Source of the DNA: Larix kaempferi
Lineage: Eukaryota; Streptophyta; Pinopsida; Pinales; Pinaceae
Reading direction: 5' to 3'
Length of the DNA stretch: 64,000 nucleotides
Assembly (NCBI GenBank): GCA_027924585.1
Contig: BSBM01002120.1
Location: forward strand, 551,001 to 615,000
Shown piece by piece: positions 11,501-23,487 of the stretch (position 1 is the stretch's first letter; each line of letters opens with the position of its first letter). The notes under the pieces are model-generated. The model ran no database searches, was not told the origin of the DNA, and was given only the letters and a program-made list of their open reading frames with translations. A program made the position numbers and the translations under genes.

Positions 11501-11677
11501 AGACTAGGTTCATGGGTGTATCACTTTACGCACTTGATCGTTGGTACAAACATCCAACTGCAAACAATGTCAATGAAGACATCAAACAAGGTACGCTACT
11601 TACTACCTCATGTAGAGCATGAGAGGTTGTTCGAGACAATAAAAAATCGAGAGGATCCAGAAGGCCTAATTGATTGA
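8583..11677 (+). pseudogene. Large transposase-like protein, unassigned family, copy A (eight in-frame stops)
   Basis: Three exons in one frame, 8583-10061, 10168-11182 and 11289-11677, joined by two GT-AG introns of 106 bp, give exactly 961 codons. ATG 8583 (MGNIRNN) is chosen because copy C also begins MGN. Features in order: a basic start (NKRKSRRK, then EIREKVRLYM); cysteine clusters RNTCCCRYH and SCLYGTCSSCSG; an RNase H-like core with VVDFVENY (D541), SDD, WLDGCVGQFKN (D630) and NYFEIRHGKGEHDG (E662 or E669); a CGPCSSCEWDEC cluster; and a C-terminal domain with QPGHIYIVV...CIQGK. The D...D...E order suggests a DDE-type transposase. As I recall, uncharacterised invertebrate proteins share the D-F-x-E-N-Y, S-D-G-x-x-x-Q-(Y/F)-K-N and H-G-K-G order, but I could not check this. 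In-frame stops are at 8793, 8853, 10246, 10615, 10618, 10819, 11435 and 11465. Confidence 0.7.
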
Positions 11678-13859
11678 GGTACATAATATATCCATGTGAT
11701 TGTTTATTCATGCATGATTAATGTTATTCATGTTAGATAGTTTATTTGATATCGTTATCTTATATCGTTTATTTGATGTTTGAGTCATGATTAAGTTACT
11801 ATTACAATACATTGATGTTTTACACCAACCACTCCAATTCATTGGTCCCAAGGTCAAGGTTTCATCGCTTGACCATGTTTAGTGCCATAAAACCCATACC
11901 AAGTGCTAAAATACTCCTTGTTGCACCCATATCATTTATTGGAGGCTAAACATATCCTTGTTATTTGAGGCTAAACTCCTAGGGTTTCCTCAACAACCCT
12001 ATAATCTCTTGGACATCTAGGAATCCCTCATTGGCTTCAAAAACAAGCTTATGTTAATCAATGTCTCCCCACTAGCATGATTATTAGGGTTTAAAAACCA
12101 TACCCATGTCACGTCACACAAGTACACAACTAGAGAACTCAACTTATAGAATCCAAGTCTACATATCCATCTTGATATTTCAATCCTCAAACCCTAGGTC
12201 TTATACTCTAGCATCAAACCCTAATATGCATTTGGTTGGTGATAAGAATGAGATGCTTTATGTTGGGATTGAACTATTTCAATATTTAGGCCTCTAACAC
12301 CTCTGCAACTTCTTCCACTACCATGATCTCGTATTTCAATGATGTCAATGGCTTGTGATTATGAGATACAAAGGTTGCAGTCATCTCCAAGACCTTAAAT
12401 TTGCCTTGCAAATAAATATAGATATTTCTTTTTATTGGAACATTGGGGTACATGCAAGAGCACATGAACATGTTAATATGAGATATCTCATGCAAACCCT
12501 AGCGATGTCACATCACACAAGTACACTACAATATAACACTATTTCTAGCATCCAAAGCTACATGTCCATCCTGGTATTTCAATCCTCAAATCCTAGGTCT
12601 TAAATTCTAGCATCGCACAACTCTATTGATAGCACCCAATGTCATGTTAGGCATTAGATCCACTCTGCATGTCTTCTATTAGGGAATTGACCTTAGTGTT
12701 AGAACAAGATTCTCAACTTTTGACCTAATTTGTCACTTTCTCAAAATTACTTGGAATTTCCCTTTATGAGGCCTTTTACTTGGGGTTCCCAATTATCTCA
12801 CATACTCTTAGACCCTCAACCATGGCCACACAAAAAATCTCAACTCTACTCTCTGTCGATGGATATCACACACATATAACGTAAATCAATCCTTCGCTTT
12901 GCAGGAAATGTGGTCCATCTTGCTTACCCACAATGAATGTATACGTTAGAATATTTTAGCATGCGCTTAGAAAATCTTTTACATACTTAAATATGGTAGG
13001 AGGAAACACATAAATCCAAAGCCTTTGAAACCTCAAAGAGTAGAGTTTCACCTAGTCACAATCACTTCTGTGCTTTAGTGAATTTGCATGGAGCCTCACA
13101 AAAATATCCTAGTTCTTATATTAGATTTAGTTGCATTGAAAACCTATCATCCATAAACCTAATCTGAAAACTCACTTTTACAACAATTATAGCAATAGTA
13201 AAACAACCCTTAACTTATTCAATGATGATCTCAAATCACTCAACAAAATTATATTTTACTTATTATAAATTAGAAATACATATATAACTATAAATTACAA
13301 TTCTAGAACATGCATGAGAGCCTTATCACAAGGCTAGCACAATTCACTAGCTCTCCAAATAGCTAGGGAAAATAATGAAAGCCTTAGCTTAACCAAGGAG
13401 ATATAACATGCATGAATCACTAAAACAAGTAGTCCAATGCAATACATATGCTTCTCTTCTTGTTATTTAGAAAATGCACCTAGGTTTTCATAAAAAACCC
13501 TAATCATAAACCTCCAAGGGATGTAATAATATAATCTGAGAAGGATCAAGCTCAAGCTAAGTTGTCCCCCCTAGACTTCAGATATCCTCCTAGGGGTGTT
13601 TTCATGAACCATAGTGAATTCCTCCATGAATCTAATTACAAATAAAATAGTGTGATATTGATGGTACTAGAAGGAATAAATCCTTATTCTATATATCAGT
13701 GCAATTGGAGGTCACCTCTAGTGTTGACATCAAAAATCATGTTAAGTGTTAGCTCCGCTCTCCATGTGTTCTACTAGGGAAATGGCCTTAGTGTTAGAAC
13801 AATATATTAGTAACGTTAGTGATCATAGGTCTTCACAAATGTGAAAGAGAGGTGATCCA
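11678..13859. repeat. Non-coding interval with diverged direct repeats, copy A
   Basis: I see no gene. Two pairs of direct repeats of about 75-105 bp occur. The first pair, at about 12106-12210 and 12505-12612, has a (tatttcaatcctcaaa motif followed by cctaggtctta). The second pair, at about 12640-12715 and 13729-13805, ends ccttagtgttagaacaa. They look like dispersed repeat fragments or nested copies of a non-coding element. The same is present in copy B at +16,584. Confidence 0.5.
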
Positions 13860-14018
13860 ATTTCACTCAAGGTGTCCAAATCTGATCCGAAGGCTACCGG
13901 GATTGCGTGGCCACTGTGGACGCATCCACAATGGCCACATGCACCTGTCGAAGCCGACGGAATCCAAGTCCGCCCGCCGGTTTGGGTTCCGTGGCCCCAT
14001 AGCAAATACTCAAAAATG
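13860..14018 (+). repeat. Isolated fragment of the 357-bp GC-rich satellite, copy A
   Basis: This GC-rich island in AT-rich DNA matches about 160 bp of the satellite unit at 55127-55280. Shared stretches include ttcactcaagg, gcgtggccac, cacaatggccacatg, ggaatccaagt, gccggtttgggttcc and gtggcccc. Copy B carries it at 30444-30602. It shows that the satellite family also occurs as a dispersed single piece outside the array at 53-56 kb. Confidence 0.75.
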
Positions 14019-14872
14019 GAATTGTAAATTAAAGTAAATTTTACTTCTCTCAAATCCTCTTATTACAAGTAAAGTAAATTTTACATTCTAACGACTAATA
14101 TGTGTTGATGGGAACAACAACATGTTCTCAAAATGGGCCCCTATTTCTTTTAAACACATTTTCACAAACCAATTTATATTCTTTTTATCAATACTGAGGC
14201 CAAAGTTGTTACTGTAGTTGATGAAAAAGAATACACAACAACTTACTATTGTTCCATTTTTGTCGAAGTTCCTTAGCTTTGGAGCTAGGACCCATTCAAA
14301 TTATTAGAGTCAAAATGCCTACAAAATCAGAAAATAATGTACACTATAGTCCATCTTTAAATCCATGCGAAATGAAATTAAACTAGAGAGATGAGATTAC
14401 AATGATATCAAATTGGCGAGATTTCGAATCTGATCATACAAATTATTTATTTTGAATAAAATATAATGCCAATTCCCTATAAATTCACATTTGAATCAAC
14501 GGGGAGTAATTTATTCATCAAAAGCATAATCACTGACAACCAATGACTTATAGATATTACATATAAGTAAAATGTATCTGAAAGGTTGAAAACTTAGAAT
14601 ATTGCAAATTTACATATGCAACATTTTAATAAGGTGTAAGTTGAATGATTGACGATTTGCACCCATTTTTTAACAATGTTTGTAGCAAAAATCCAACCAA
14701 AATTGTTAAAAGTTTAGTTTTAGGTTACTGGAATTGCTTAATCGGGGTGCTTGAAGGGTAACTAAGGTGATGAATTTGTTTCTGGAATCAAAATTGCAAT
14801 TTGAACAATCAACAAAAAGTCACCAGATTCCAGCAAAAAATCACCGAAAAAAATACAAATATTCTATTTTTT

Positions 14873-15188
14873 TGTTGGAATATTGGTACAACCACCACAC
14901 CTATGGGAATATAAAAATGTGGACTAACCACCACTCCTCGTAATAAGACCTTGTGCTTGGTTTCAAATGTTCATCAACATCTACAGGCTTTGGTGTAACG
15001 AAAAACCTTACATGGTATTAGAGTTCAGGTCTTAGGTTCAATTCCCATGAGCTACACCGAAGGGGGGTGTTGGAGTATCGGTATAACTACATGGTATAAC
15101 TATCGCACCTGTGAAAATATAAAACTGTGGAATGACTGCCACTCCTGCATCAATATCTACAGATTTTGGTGTAACGTCAAACCTTACA
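14873..15188 (+). mobile_element. TRIM-like miniature LTR retrotransposon, copy A
   Basis: Two diverged direct repeats, 14873-15012 and 15068-15188, both start TGTTGGA(A/G)TAT and end CCTTACA. Between them lie only 55 bp. These start with tggtattagagt, close to the usual primer-binding site complementary to initiator tRNA-Met (tggtatcagag). They end with a purine tract (gaagggggg) just before the second repeat. This is the layout of a terminal-repeat retrotransposon in miniature, about 316 bp in total, with no coding capacity. No target-site duplication could be recognised, so the element is old. Confidence 0.7.
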
Positions 15189-16498
15189 TTGATGCTAATA
15201 ACAAGAAATTGTATCTCTCATTAATTTATAATTGATTTATATTTAATTACCTATCAACCAAGAGATTAAATATCTAATTAGTATAATATCAATACATATA
15301 TAATCTCTATAAGTAGTAAGTACTACCAACAACATGTCAAATCTCCACTTAGAATAGCAAAAAAGTTTTGGAACCTTTCGAATAAACAACAAATCAAATC
15401 TCTAACTAAGGTATAGACATTAAAACGCTCTACATTACTCGTAACATATCAAATATCTAATTAATGGACTACTCGTAGCATAGCAAATATCTAATTAATG
15501 GAGCATCTTACAATCCATTTAGAAATCATTTTTGCATCCTATCAACATTGTTAATTTACATGTCCATTTTCAAGCTCCTATGTCTTGTTAAATATATCAT
15601 TCCGCTCTTCGAGTTAGTATTGATTAAGTTCAATTAACAATCACTATTTCGATATTATATCATCTGAAATGTCTTCAAATTGTATTGGAGAATATTGGAT
15701 TTTTGGTATGTTTCTCAATGAATAGTTATTGTTTGACGACTTTAGTCTATTTTAATTCTTTGTTTTAGTTTGAAAATAGTGATTGAATTCCGATGACTAT
15801 TTTATTTTATGTGTTGATGTTTTTAGATATTTTAAGTAAAATATATAAATATTTGTATTCATAATATTATTTTAGTTTAGTTTATTTTTAAATTAACATA
15901 GATTTATCTTAAATTTAGATTATCAAGAAGTTAGAGGGATCCAATTTTTTGAGGTGTAATTTTTTTTTAATTAAACTTAAGAAATTTGATCTCTCTTGGT
16001 TGGATTTTTTTAATTAAACTCAAGAAATTTGATTTTTCTCTTGGTTGATAGATCCAATTTTATGTTTTAAGATTTTATTTTATAGATGCACATCAATTTT
16101 TTTAATTACTTTTCATAATTTTTTATTTTATGAGCTGACATGGACTTTTTAAATACTTTTATAATTTTGTACTTTATGGGCAGACATGGATTTTTTAATT
16201 TTTTTGTGTGTTATGTTACTTTACGTTACCTTACGTGACAACATCTCCCCCATACTGGGCTATAGAGCACCTCAGTCCTCTCGATGCAACTAGTACAACC
16301 ACTTAACTTGTGGCTGGTGAACACTGATAGTTCACAAGTTATGTGCCTTATTAAGTTAGATGGCTTGTCTCTCACTATGTGCTATCTATGCATGAGTTAT
16401 GAGTTATACATGCATCAACTACCAAATATTTTTTATATCTCTTTTTTATAATTGTTTATTTCAAATTTTTAATGACGCTCATAAAATCAATCTAGACG
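15189..16498. other. AT-rich non-coding interval, copy A
   Basis: No gene is recognised. The interval is strongly AT-rich, with long T runs near 15958-16200 and local direct repeats (for example ttaattaaact...aagaaatttgat twice near 15968-16035; atcaaatatctaattaatgg near 15447-15500). The equivalent in copy B is 31773-33083, which differs by a few single bases and a one-base indel. Confidence 0.6.
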
Positions 16499-16671
16499 GT
16501 ACACTTGTCCCATCCTCCTTCAATCTAGGAAAATAATGGATGGTATCCTACCCCAAACTTTTGGTGGATGAATACCTATAGGTCATAAGTTAATTGCCAT
16601 GAACAAGTTATTTGTTACTTGTTCTCCATTCTTAATTGTAATCACCTTCTTTAGTTAAATGGATTATCTGT

Positions 16672-18218
16672 CACTAATCACTGCAAAGATTCTTGAAGTC
16701 ACCTGAGGTGAATTCTCCACCATTGTCGGATTTGAATGTTTTGATATTCTTATCAGTTTGATTCTCCATCAAGGTTTTTAATTCCTTGAACTTATCAAAC
16801 ACCTCATCTTTGTTCTTCAAGAATTAAAAAGTCTTCCTGGAGAAGTCATCAATGAAAGAGACATAGTAAACATACCCACTTAGAGAACTGGATGACATAG
16901 GACCACATACATCTGAGTGGATGATTTCCAAAATACCTTTTGCCTTGTTTTCACTGCTTGGGAAAGCCTTCTTAATGTTCTTACCTTTTGCACATCCTTT
17001 ACAAACACCTTCATGCTTGGTCTTGATTTCAGGAAGACCTTCTACAGCCTTACTTGCAATTGGTAATGCCCTGTAGTGCATATGTGCAAGTCTTCTATGC
17101 CAAAGTTTACTTGGCTCCATGGAATCATGCACCATGGCATGTCCAGGTTGTCCTTTCAATTTATACAAACCTCCCTCTTACTCTCCAATTACAACTGCAT
17201 CATTTATGGTCTTACCCTTTGGCCACATTAGGACTTGGCCATCGACAAATGCAACCCTCATACCTTTTGCATCCAATGCAGAGATGGAGAGTAGGTTCTT
17301 CTTGAGCCCAGGTACATAAAGGACTTCTTTCATTTTCAATGATTTTCCAGAATCTAGGTTGTAGGAGGCTTCACCACTTCCTTTGATGGGGTATTGATAA
17401 TCATCCCCAAGTTTCACTTTATGGGGTGATTCATGTTCAGATAGATTTACAAAATATTCTTTAAACCCAGTCATGTGTTTGGAAGCCCCACTGTAAATTA
17501 ACCAATCATTACAACCATGTGAGATAGTACCTGTGAGAGCGGAGATAAGAACATACTCTTCTTCACTTGATGAGTCATCATCACTTTCTGCCCTAGCTTT
17601 ATTCTTTGGAGGTTCATCATCTTCAACAGCATGAGCATGGTACCTTCTTTTGTTACCCTTCTTCTTCTTGCTGGAGTTGTTGTTGTTGTACCTTTTGTTC
17701 TTGGGACATTCTGAAGCAAAGTGACCCTTCTCATTACAAGTGAAGCATCTAAGATTTTCCTTATCCTTATGAGAATGGTGATGTGAAGATCCCCTGAAGT
17801 GGGATGGCTCTCTTTTAGATTTTCCTTTCTTGGTGTGTGTTGTGAGAGCTTGATCTTCATTCCCCATCTTTTCTTCTCTTGCCACAAGCCTTGCTTCTTC
17901 TTGAGAACATTCCTCCCATAGTCTACTGAAGGAGATTAATTTCTTTCTTGCACAGATCCCTTGAATAAAAGAGTCCCATGACCTAGGTAGGCCATTCAAA
18001 GTGGTCATAAAAATTTCACCATTCTCCACCATTTCATCTACAGCTTCAAGTTGCTCCTTGATCTGAGAGACCTTGGAGAAATAGGATTGAATGGTTTCTC
18101 CATTCAACATCTTGACCCCTTTCAATTGATTCCGCAGGGTCATCTTTTGATTTATGTTCTTCCCTTCAAATTTTAACATTACCATTAATTGTTTTAGGAT
18201 GTTTGAGAGTGGTTCCAA
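16672..18218 (-). pseudogene. Truncated Ty1/copia gag-protease-integrase, copy A
   Basis: One minus-strand frame with two stops (17178-17180 and 16824-16826, both TAA) covers, in order: a UBN2-type gag segment (QSYFSKVSQIKEQL), a CCHC knuckle (CFTCNEKGHFASEC), the protease active-site region (DWLIYSGASKHMTG), the GAG-pre-integrase motif (LWHRRLAHMHYRAL...CKGCAKGK) and the start of the integrase core (IHSDVCGP, then [11 protein letters not shown]). It stops there. Reverse transcriptase, RNase H and both LTRs are missing. The protease Asp is replaced by Tyr (usual LDSGAS, here IYSGAS). ATG 18218 is internal to a truncated gag rather than a real start. Confidence 0.88.
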
Positions 18219-18706
18219 CCTAATCAGACTTCATATGCAAAAAGTAGAATTTTAATCCGATTCAGAATTCAACAAACTTAATAGTTTTTAGGATTCCAGG
18301 ATTTACAACTGGATTCTATCATATATGAGGGCATGGAATTGGCATTCAATCAAGCACATCAACCCCTCTATGTACCTTGATGTTGGTGGTGTTCATTGTT
18401 GAACTCCTCTGTCTTGGATGGACTTGGACCCAGTTCCATAGCTAGAGGATGTGAATATAGGAGATGGGTAGGGACCTTCAAGCCCAGGGGAATCAAGCTA
18501 GGCTCGAGATCCTTATTTTTGATCTATTTTTGTTGAGGACATAGATGATAATTCTAACTTTGAGCATGAGGATTCAGATGATATTAGTTAAAGGTTTTCA
18601 TAGTATCATGTTACATGTATGATTAATGATATTCGATATTGGTGTTAGGTGATGATGATGATGTACAATGATAATATTATGATGATTATGAGGATGCGAT
18701 ATGTAT

Positions 18707-18730
18707 GTGTGTGTGTGTGTGTGTGTGTGT
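18707..18730. repeat. (GT)12 microsatellite, copy A
   Basis: A perfect GT run of 12 units follows atat. The corresponding run in copy B (35292-35309) has nine units. It is useful as a marker separating the two copies of the duplication. Confidence 0.9.
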
Positions 18731-19650
18731 GACGTTTCCGTACGATTGCCACATCGTATCTGCCTTTTCTGAAAATTTCTAGTATCTGTATATGCTTCGA
18801 TGCAACTTAACATGTTACCCATGCATGAAGTGCTTGTTATCCATACATCAGCTGGATAGTACACTTGTCTCATCCTCCTTCAATCTAGGAAAAACACACA
18901 TAATAGTCCACCCCAAATTCTAAAATATAAACACCTATCGGTGTAATAAGAGTAAATAATATTTTACATACATTTTATTATTGGGCTTCTTTTGTAAATA
19001 ATTTTTTTTAATATGATATACTTAAAATAAAATTCAAAAATAATAGTACAAGTTATAGACATATTCCCACGTTGAAATACAATATCTCCTAAGATGATAA
19101 AAATAGAAATATAGTTAGTTGAGATTCGTCGTTCAACATTAGGAGTATCCATGAGCACTGACCCGAGGAAAGTGAGGAAAGTAACTGGTGTATGACAATA
19201 ATGAGCATAATAAAATAGTCAAATTAGTATGTATTGACTTGAGAATTCCAAGTTGCTGTCAAAGTAGTTCAAAGTAGTTAGAGCCTGACCTAATATTATA
19301 CTCTCATCCGTTCCTTTAAATCCTAAATATAGAAATATTTTCCTTTCAAAATTTAATTAAATACACATATTTGTACTTCCATAACGAATGGTAAGTGAAT
19401 TTGTCATATAAAACAAACCACAAACACCTTAAATGATCATTGAGTTCGGAGGGGCCAACGCCATCGGCACCCATGTTCTTGACTGCCCAGAATGGACGAC
19501 GACAGCGAACGAACGCTATGCATAAAAGTAGGCGCACACGGAGGAACCACTAGGAAGCCCTTCTGTCAAATATACTAAGATTGAAGATGCTTCCATTGCA
19601 TAATGTGTATTTAACTAAGTTATAATCATGTTGGCAGAAGCAAATTGACC

Positions 19651-19661
19651 TATATAATATA
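19651..19661 (+). promoter_or_regulatory. TATA box of the truncated expansin copy
   Basis: tatataatata lies 73 bp before the ATG at 19724 and is identical to that of the complete gene. The position fits a plant core promoter with a short 5' UTR of about 40 bp. Confidence 0.5.
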
Positions 19662-19723
19662 GCATTGATGGTACATGTTCGTAGTACGGGCAATTGTTCA
19701 TAGATTATTAAGTATATGCAGAA

Positions 19724-19974
19724 ATGGCTCTGATGAAGAATTTGTTGTTGGTCGTTGCATTGATGTCTTTTTGTATGGTAAGACTAGCAGAAGTAGCAGC
19801 CGCTTGGAGTGCAGCGCATGCTACATTTTACGGCGGGAGCGATGCGTCTGGAACCATGGGTGAGTTTTAACTCAATTTGTAGAGAAACAATAATCTGTTA
19901 GAATAGTTTTTCAAATCGTTATGATTAAGATATAAGAGCACAATTGAGGTGGTGAACAAGAACATTCAAGATTC
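19724..19974 (+). pseudogene. Alpha-expansin exon 1 plus part of intron 1 (truncated duplicate, copy A)
   Basis: 19724-19859 is identical to exon 1 of the complete gene at 36303 except for one base (agt/act), which changes Thr29 to Ser. It encodes the signal peptide and the HATFYGG start of the mature protein, and it keeps an intact donor (G|GTGAGT). At 19974 the duplication unit ends and copy B begins with gypsy sequence, so exons 2 and 3 are absent. The promoter region is duplicated too. Alone it can make only a short leader peptide. Splicing over copy B to exon 2 at 36583 is conceivable but would need a 16.7-kb intron. Confidence 0.9.
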
Positions 19975-20074
19975 TGCAACACAAGGATGCTACAGGGGAA
20001 CCACTCCTTCAGATTCTGCATCAATTTCCACATCTAAAGCATTGAGGGAAAATCTTTTTCTAAGGGAGAGGGGA

Positions 20075-20468
20075 TGTTAGGAACCCATGTCAACCCTTCT
20101 ATTTACTTTGTTAGTATATTGTTGTTGGACACATATTCTTCGTAAGTTGTCCTGTAGTATTTGTTGATCCATAGTTTGTATTATTGTTGTTGGAGGCATA
20201 TGCTTTGTAAATCGTCCCATAGTAATTGTTGATCCATATTTTGTATTGGACCATGGGTTGTATTGGCACATGGTATTAACCCATGGTATTGGCGCCGAGA
20301 CTTAGTATATAATTTTGTGTTAAGACCAATGAAGGGATGGTGAATTTATTTGTATTGATCTCGCTCAAATGAGGTTGCCCCATCGAAGTGGCATGCAATC
20401 AATATAAAAGTGATTATGAGTTCTGTTATTTCTACTATCTCGTGTATTTTCATTAATTAATTATTGCA
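20075..20468 (+). repeat. Gypsy LTR, copy B
   Basis: This is the copy of the 3584-3977 LTR inside the second unit of the tandem duplication, with the same polypurine tract just before it. One difference seen is ggcgctgag in copy A against ggcgccgag in copy B. It is not an independent insertion, because the sequence on both sides is duplicated too. Confidence 0.8.
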
Positions 20469-21213
20469 AGTTCATCACATATTCATCATCATCATCATCA
20501 TCATCTTCATCACCATCACCATCATCATCAACATCTTCATCATCATCACCATCTTCATCATCATCAACATATTCATCATCATTGTCATCTCTAGGTTCCT
20601 CATCAACATCTCCATCATAATCATCTTCATCATCATCATCATCATCTTCATCACCATCACCATCATCTTCATCACCATCACCATCATCATCATCATCAAA
20701 ATACTCATCATCATTGTCATCTCTAGGTTCCTCATCAACATCTCCATCATCATCATCTTCTTCACCATCATCATCTTCATCACCATCACCATCATCATCA
20801 ACATCTTCATCATCATCACCACCATCATCATCATCAACATATTCATCATCATTTTCATCTCTAGGTTCCTCATCAACATATCCATCATCATCATATTCTT
20901 CATTTTCATCATCTTCATCACAATCACCATTGCCATCATCATCAGCATCTGCATCATGATCACCATCATCATCATTATCATCAATATCTTCATCATCATT
21001 TTCATCTCTAGGTTCCTCATCAACATCTCCATCGTCATCATCTTCTTCATCATAATCATCATCATCTTCATCACCATCCCCATCATCGTCAACATCATCA
21101 TCATCATCACCATTAACATCATCATCAACATCTTCATCATCATCATCACTATCAACATCTTCATCATCATTGTCATCTCTAGGTTCCTCATCGACATCTC
21201 CATCATCATCATC

Positions 21214-21249
<36 letters not shown>

Positions 21250-23452
21250 TTCATCACCATCACCATCATCATTATCAACATCTTCATCACCATCACCATC
21301 ATCATCATTATCAACATATTCATAATCATTGGCATCTCTAGGTTCCTCATCAACATCTCCATCCTCATCTTCATCATCATCATCATCATCATCATCATCT
21401 TCATCACCATCACCATCATCATCAACATCTTCATCATCATCACCATCATCATCGTCATCATCTTCATCATCATTGTCATCTCTAGGTTCCTCAACAACAT
21501 CTCCATCATCATCATCTTCTTCATCATCATCATCTTCATCACCATCACCATCACCATCACCATCATCATCAACATCTCCATCATCATCATCTTATTCATC
21601 ATTGTCATCATCATCTTCATCACCATCACCATCATCAACAACATCTTCATCGTCATCACCATCACCATCACCATCATCATCAACATCTTCATCATCATCA
21701 CCATCATCATTATCATCAACATCTTCATCATCATTGTGATCTCTATGTTCATCATCAACATCTCCATCATCATCATCTTCATCATCATCATCATCATCAT
21801 CATCTTCATCACCATCACCATCATAATCAACATCTTCATCACCATCCCCATCATCATCATCATCAACATATTCATCATCATTTTCATCTCTAGGTTCCCC
21901 ATCAACATCTCCATCATCATCATCCTCATCATCCTCATTATCATCATTATCATCATCTTCATCACCATCACCATCATTATCAACATCTTCATCATCATCA
22001 CCATCATTATCATCATCAACATCTTCATCATCATTGTCATCTCTAGGTTCCTCATCAACATATGCATCATCATCATCATCTTCTTCATCATTATCATCTT
22101 CATCACCATCACCATCACATCATCATCAACATCTTCATCATCACCACCATCAACATCTTCATCATCATTGTCATGTCTAGGTTCCTCATCAACATCTCCA
22201 TCATCGTCATCTTCATCATCATCATCATCATCATCATCTTCATCACCATCTCCATCATTATCAACATCTTCATCATCATCACCATCATCAACATCATCAT
22301 CATCATCAACATCTTCATGATCATTGTCATCTCTAGGTTCCTCATCAACATCTCCATCGTCATCATCTTCTTCATAATCATCATCATCATCTACATCACC
22401 ATCACCATCATCATCAACATCTTCATCACCATCACGATCATCATCATCATCATTGTCATCTCTAGGTTCCTCATCAACATCTCCATCATCATCATCATCA
22501 TCTTCTTCATCATCATCTTCTTCATCATAATCATCATCATCTTCATCACCATCACCATCATCATCAACATCTTCATCACCATCACCATCATTATCATCAT
22601 CATCAACATCTTCATCATCGTTTTCATCTCAAGGTTACTTATCAACATCTCCATCATCATCATCTTCTTCTTCATCATCATCATCATCTTCATCACCATC
22701 ACCATCATTATCAACATCTTCATCATCATCACCGTCATCATCATCATCATCAACATCTTCATCATCATTGTCATGTCTAGGTTCCTCATCAACATCTCCA
22801 TCATCATCATCTTCTTCATCATAATCATCACCATCACCATCACCATCATCATCAACATCTTCATCATCATCACCATCATCATCATCATCAACATCTTCAT
22901 GATCATTGTCATCTTTAGGTTCCTCATCAACATCCCCATCATCATCATCTTCATCACCATCATCATATTCATCATCATCAACATCTCCATCATCACCATC
23001 ATCTTCATCATCATCATCATCTTCATCATCTTCCTCACCATCAACATCAACATCATCATCAACATCATCATCAACATCTTCATCATCATCACAATCATCA
23101 TCATCATGAACATCTTCATCATCAATGTAATCTCTAGGTTCCTCAACAACATCTCCATCATCATCTTCTTCTTCTTCTTCTTCATCATCATCATCATCAT
23201 CTTCATCACCATCACCATCATTATCAACATCTTCATCACCATCACCATTATCATCATCATCCACATCTTCATCATCATTGTCATCTCTAGGTTCCTCATC
23301 AACATCTCCATCACCATCATCTTCATCATCATCATCATCATCTTCATCTTCATCATCTTCATCATCATCATCAACATCTCCATCATCATCACCATCATCA
23401 TCATCATCAACATCTTCATCATCATCGTCATCTCTGGGTTCCTCATCAACAT

Positions 23453-23487
<35 letters not shown>

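Larger units (their letters stand above)
3484..19974 (+). repeat. 16.5-kb tandem duplication, copy A
   Basis: The sequence from 3484 onward (tgcaacacaaggatgctac) recurs at 19975 and remains almost identical to the end of each copy, apart from satellite and microsatellite length changes. Copy A is 16,491 bp. It spans the end of the gypsy element through expansin exon 1 and the first 115 bp of intron 1. Single-base differences are sparse: eight were counted by eye over the 3,095-bp transposase-like pseudogene. The duplication is therefore recent, or it is an assembly artefact or allelic merge. Confidence 0.95.

Noticed and set aside
17498-17887. Second 129-codon minus-strand frame inside the copia remnant
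   Set aside because: It is a frame shadow of the gag-protease frame, which has the recognisable CCHC knuckle.
22635-23264. Acidic 209-codon minus-strand frame (Asp/Glu-rich repeats with DEEPRD)
   Set aside because: It looks like an acidic chaperone-type tail, but the same bases are open in other frames and the period follows the satellite. It is identical to a frame in copy A.
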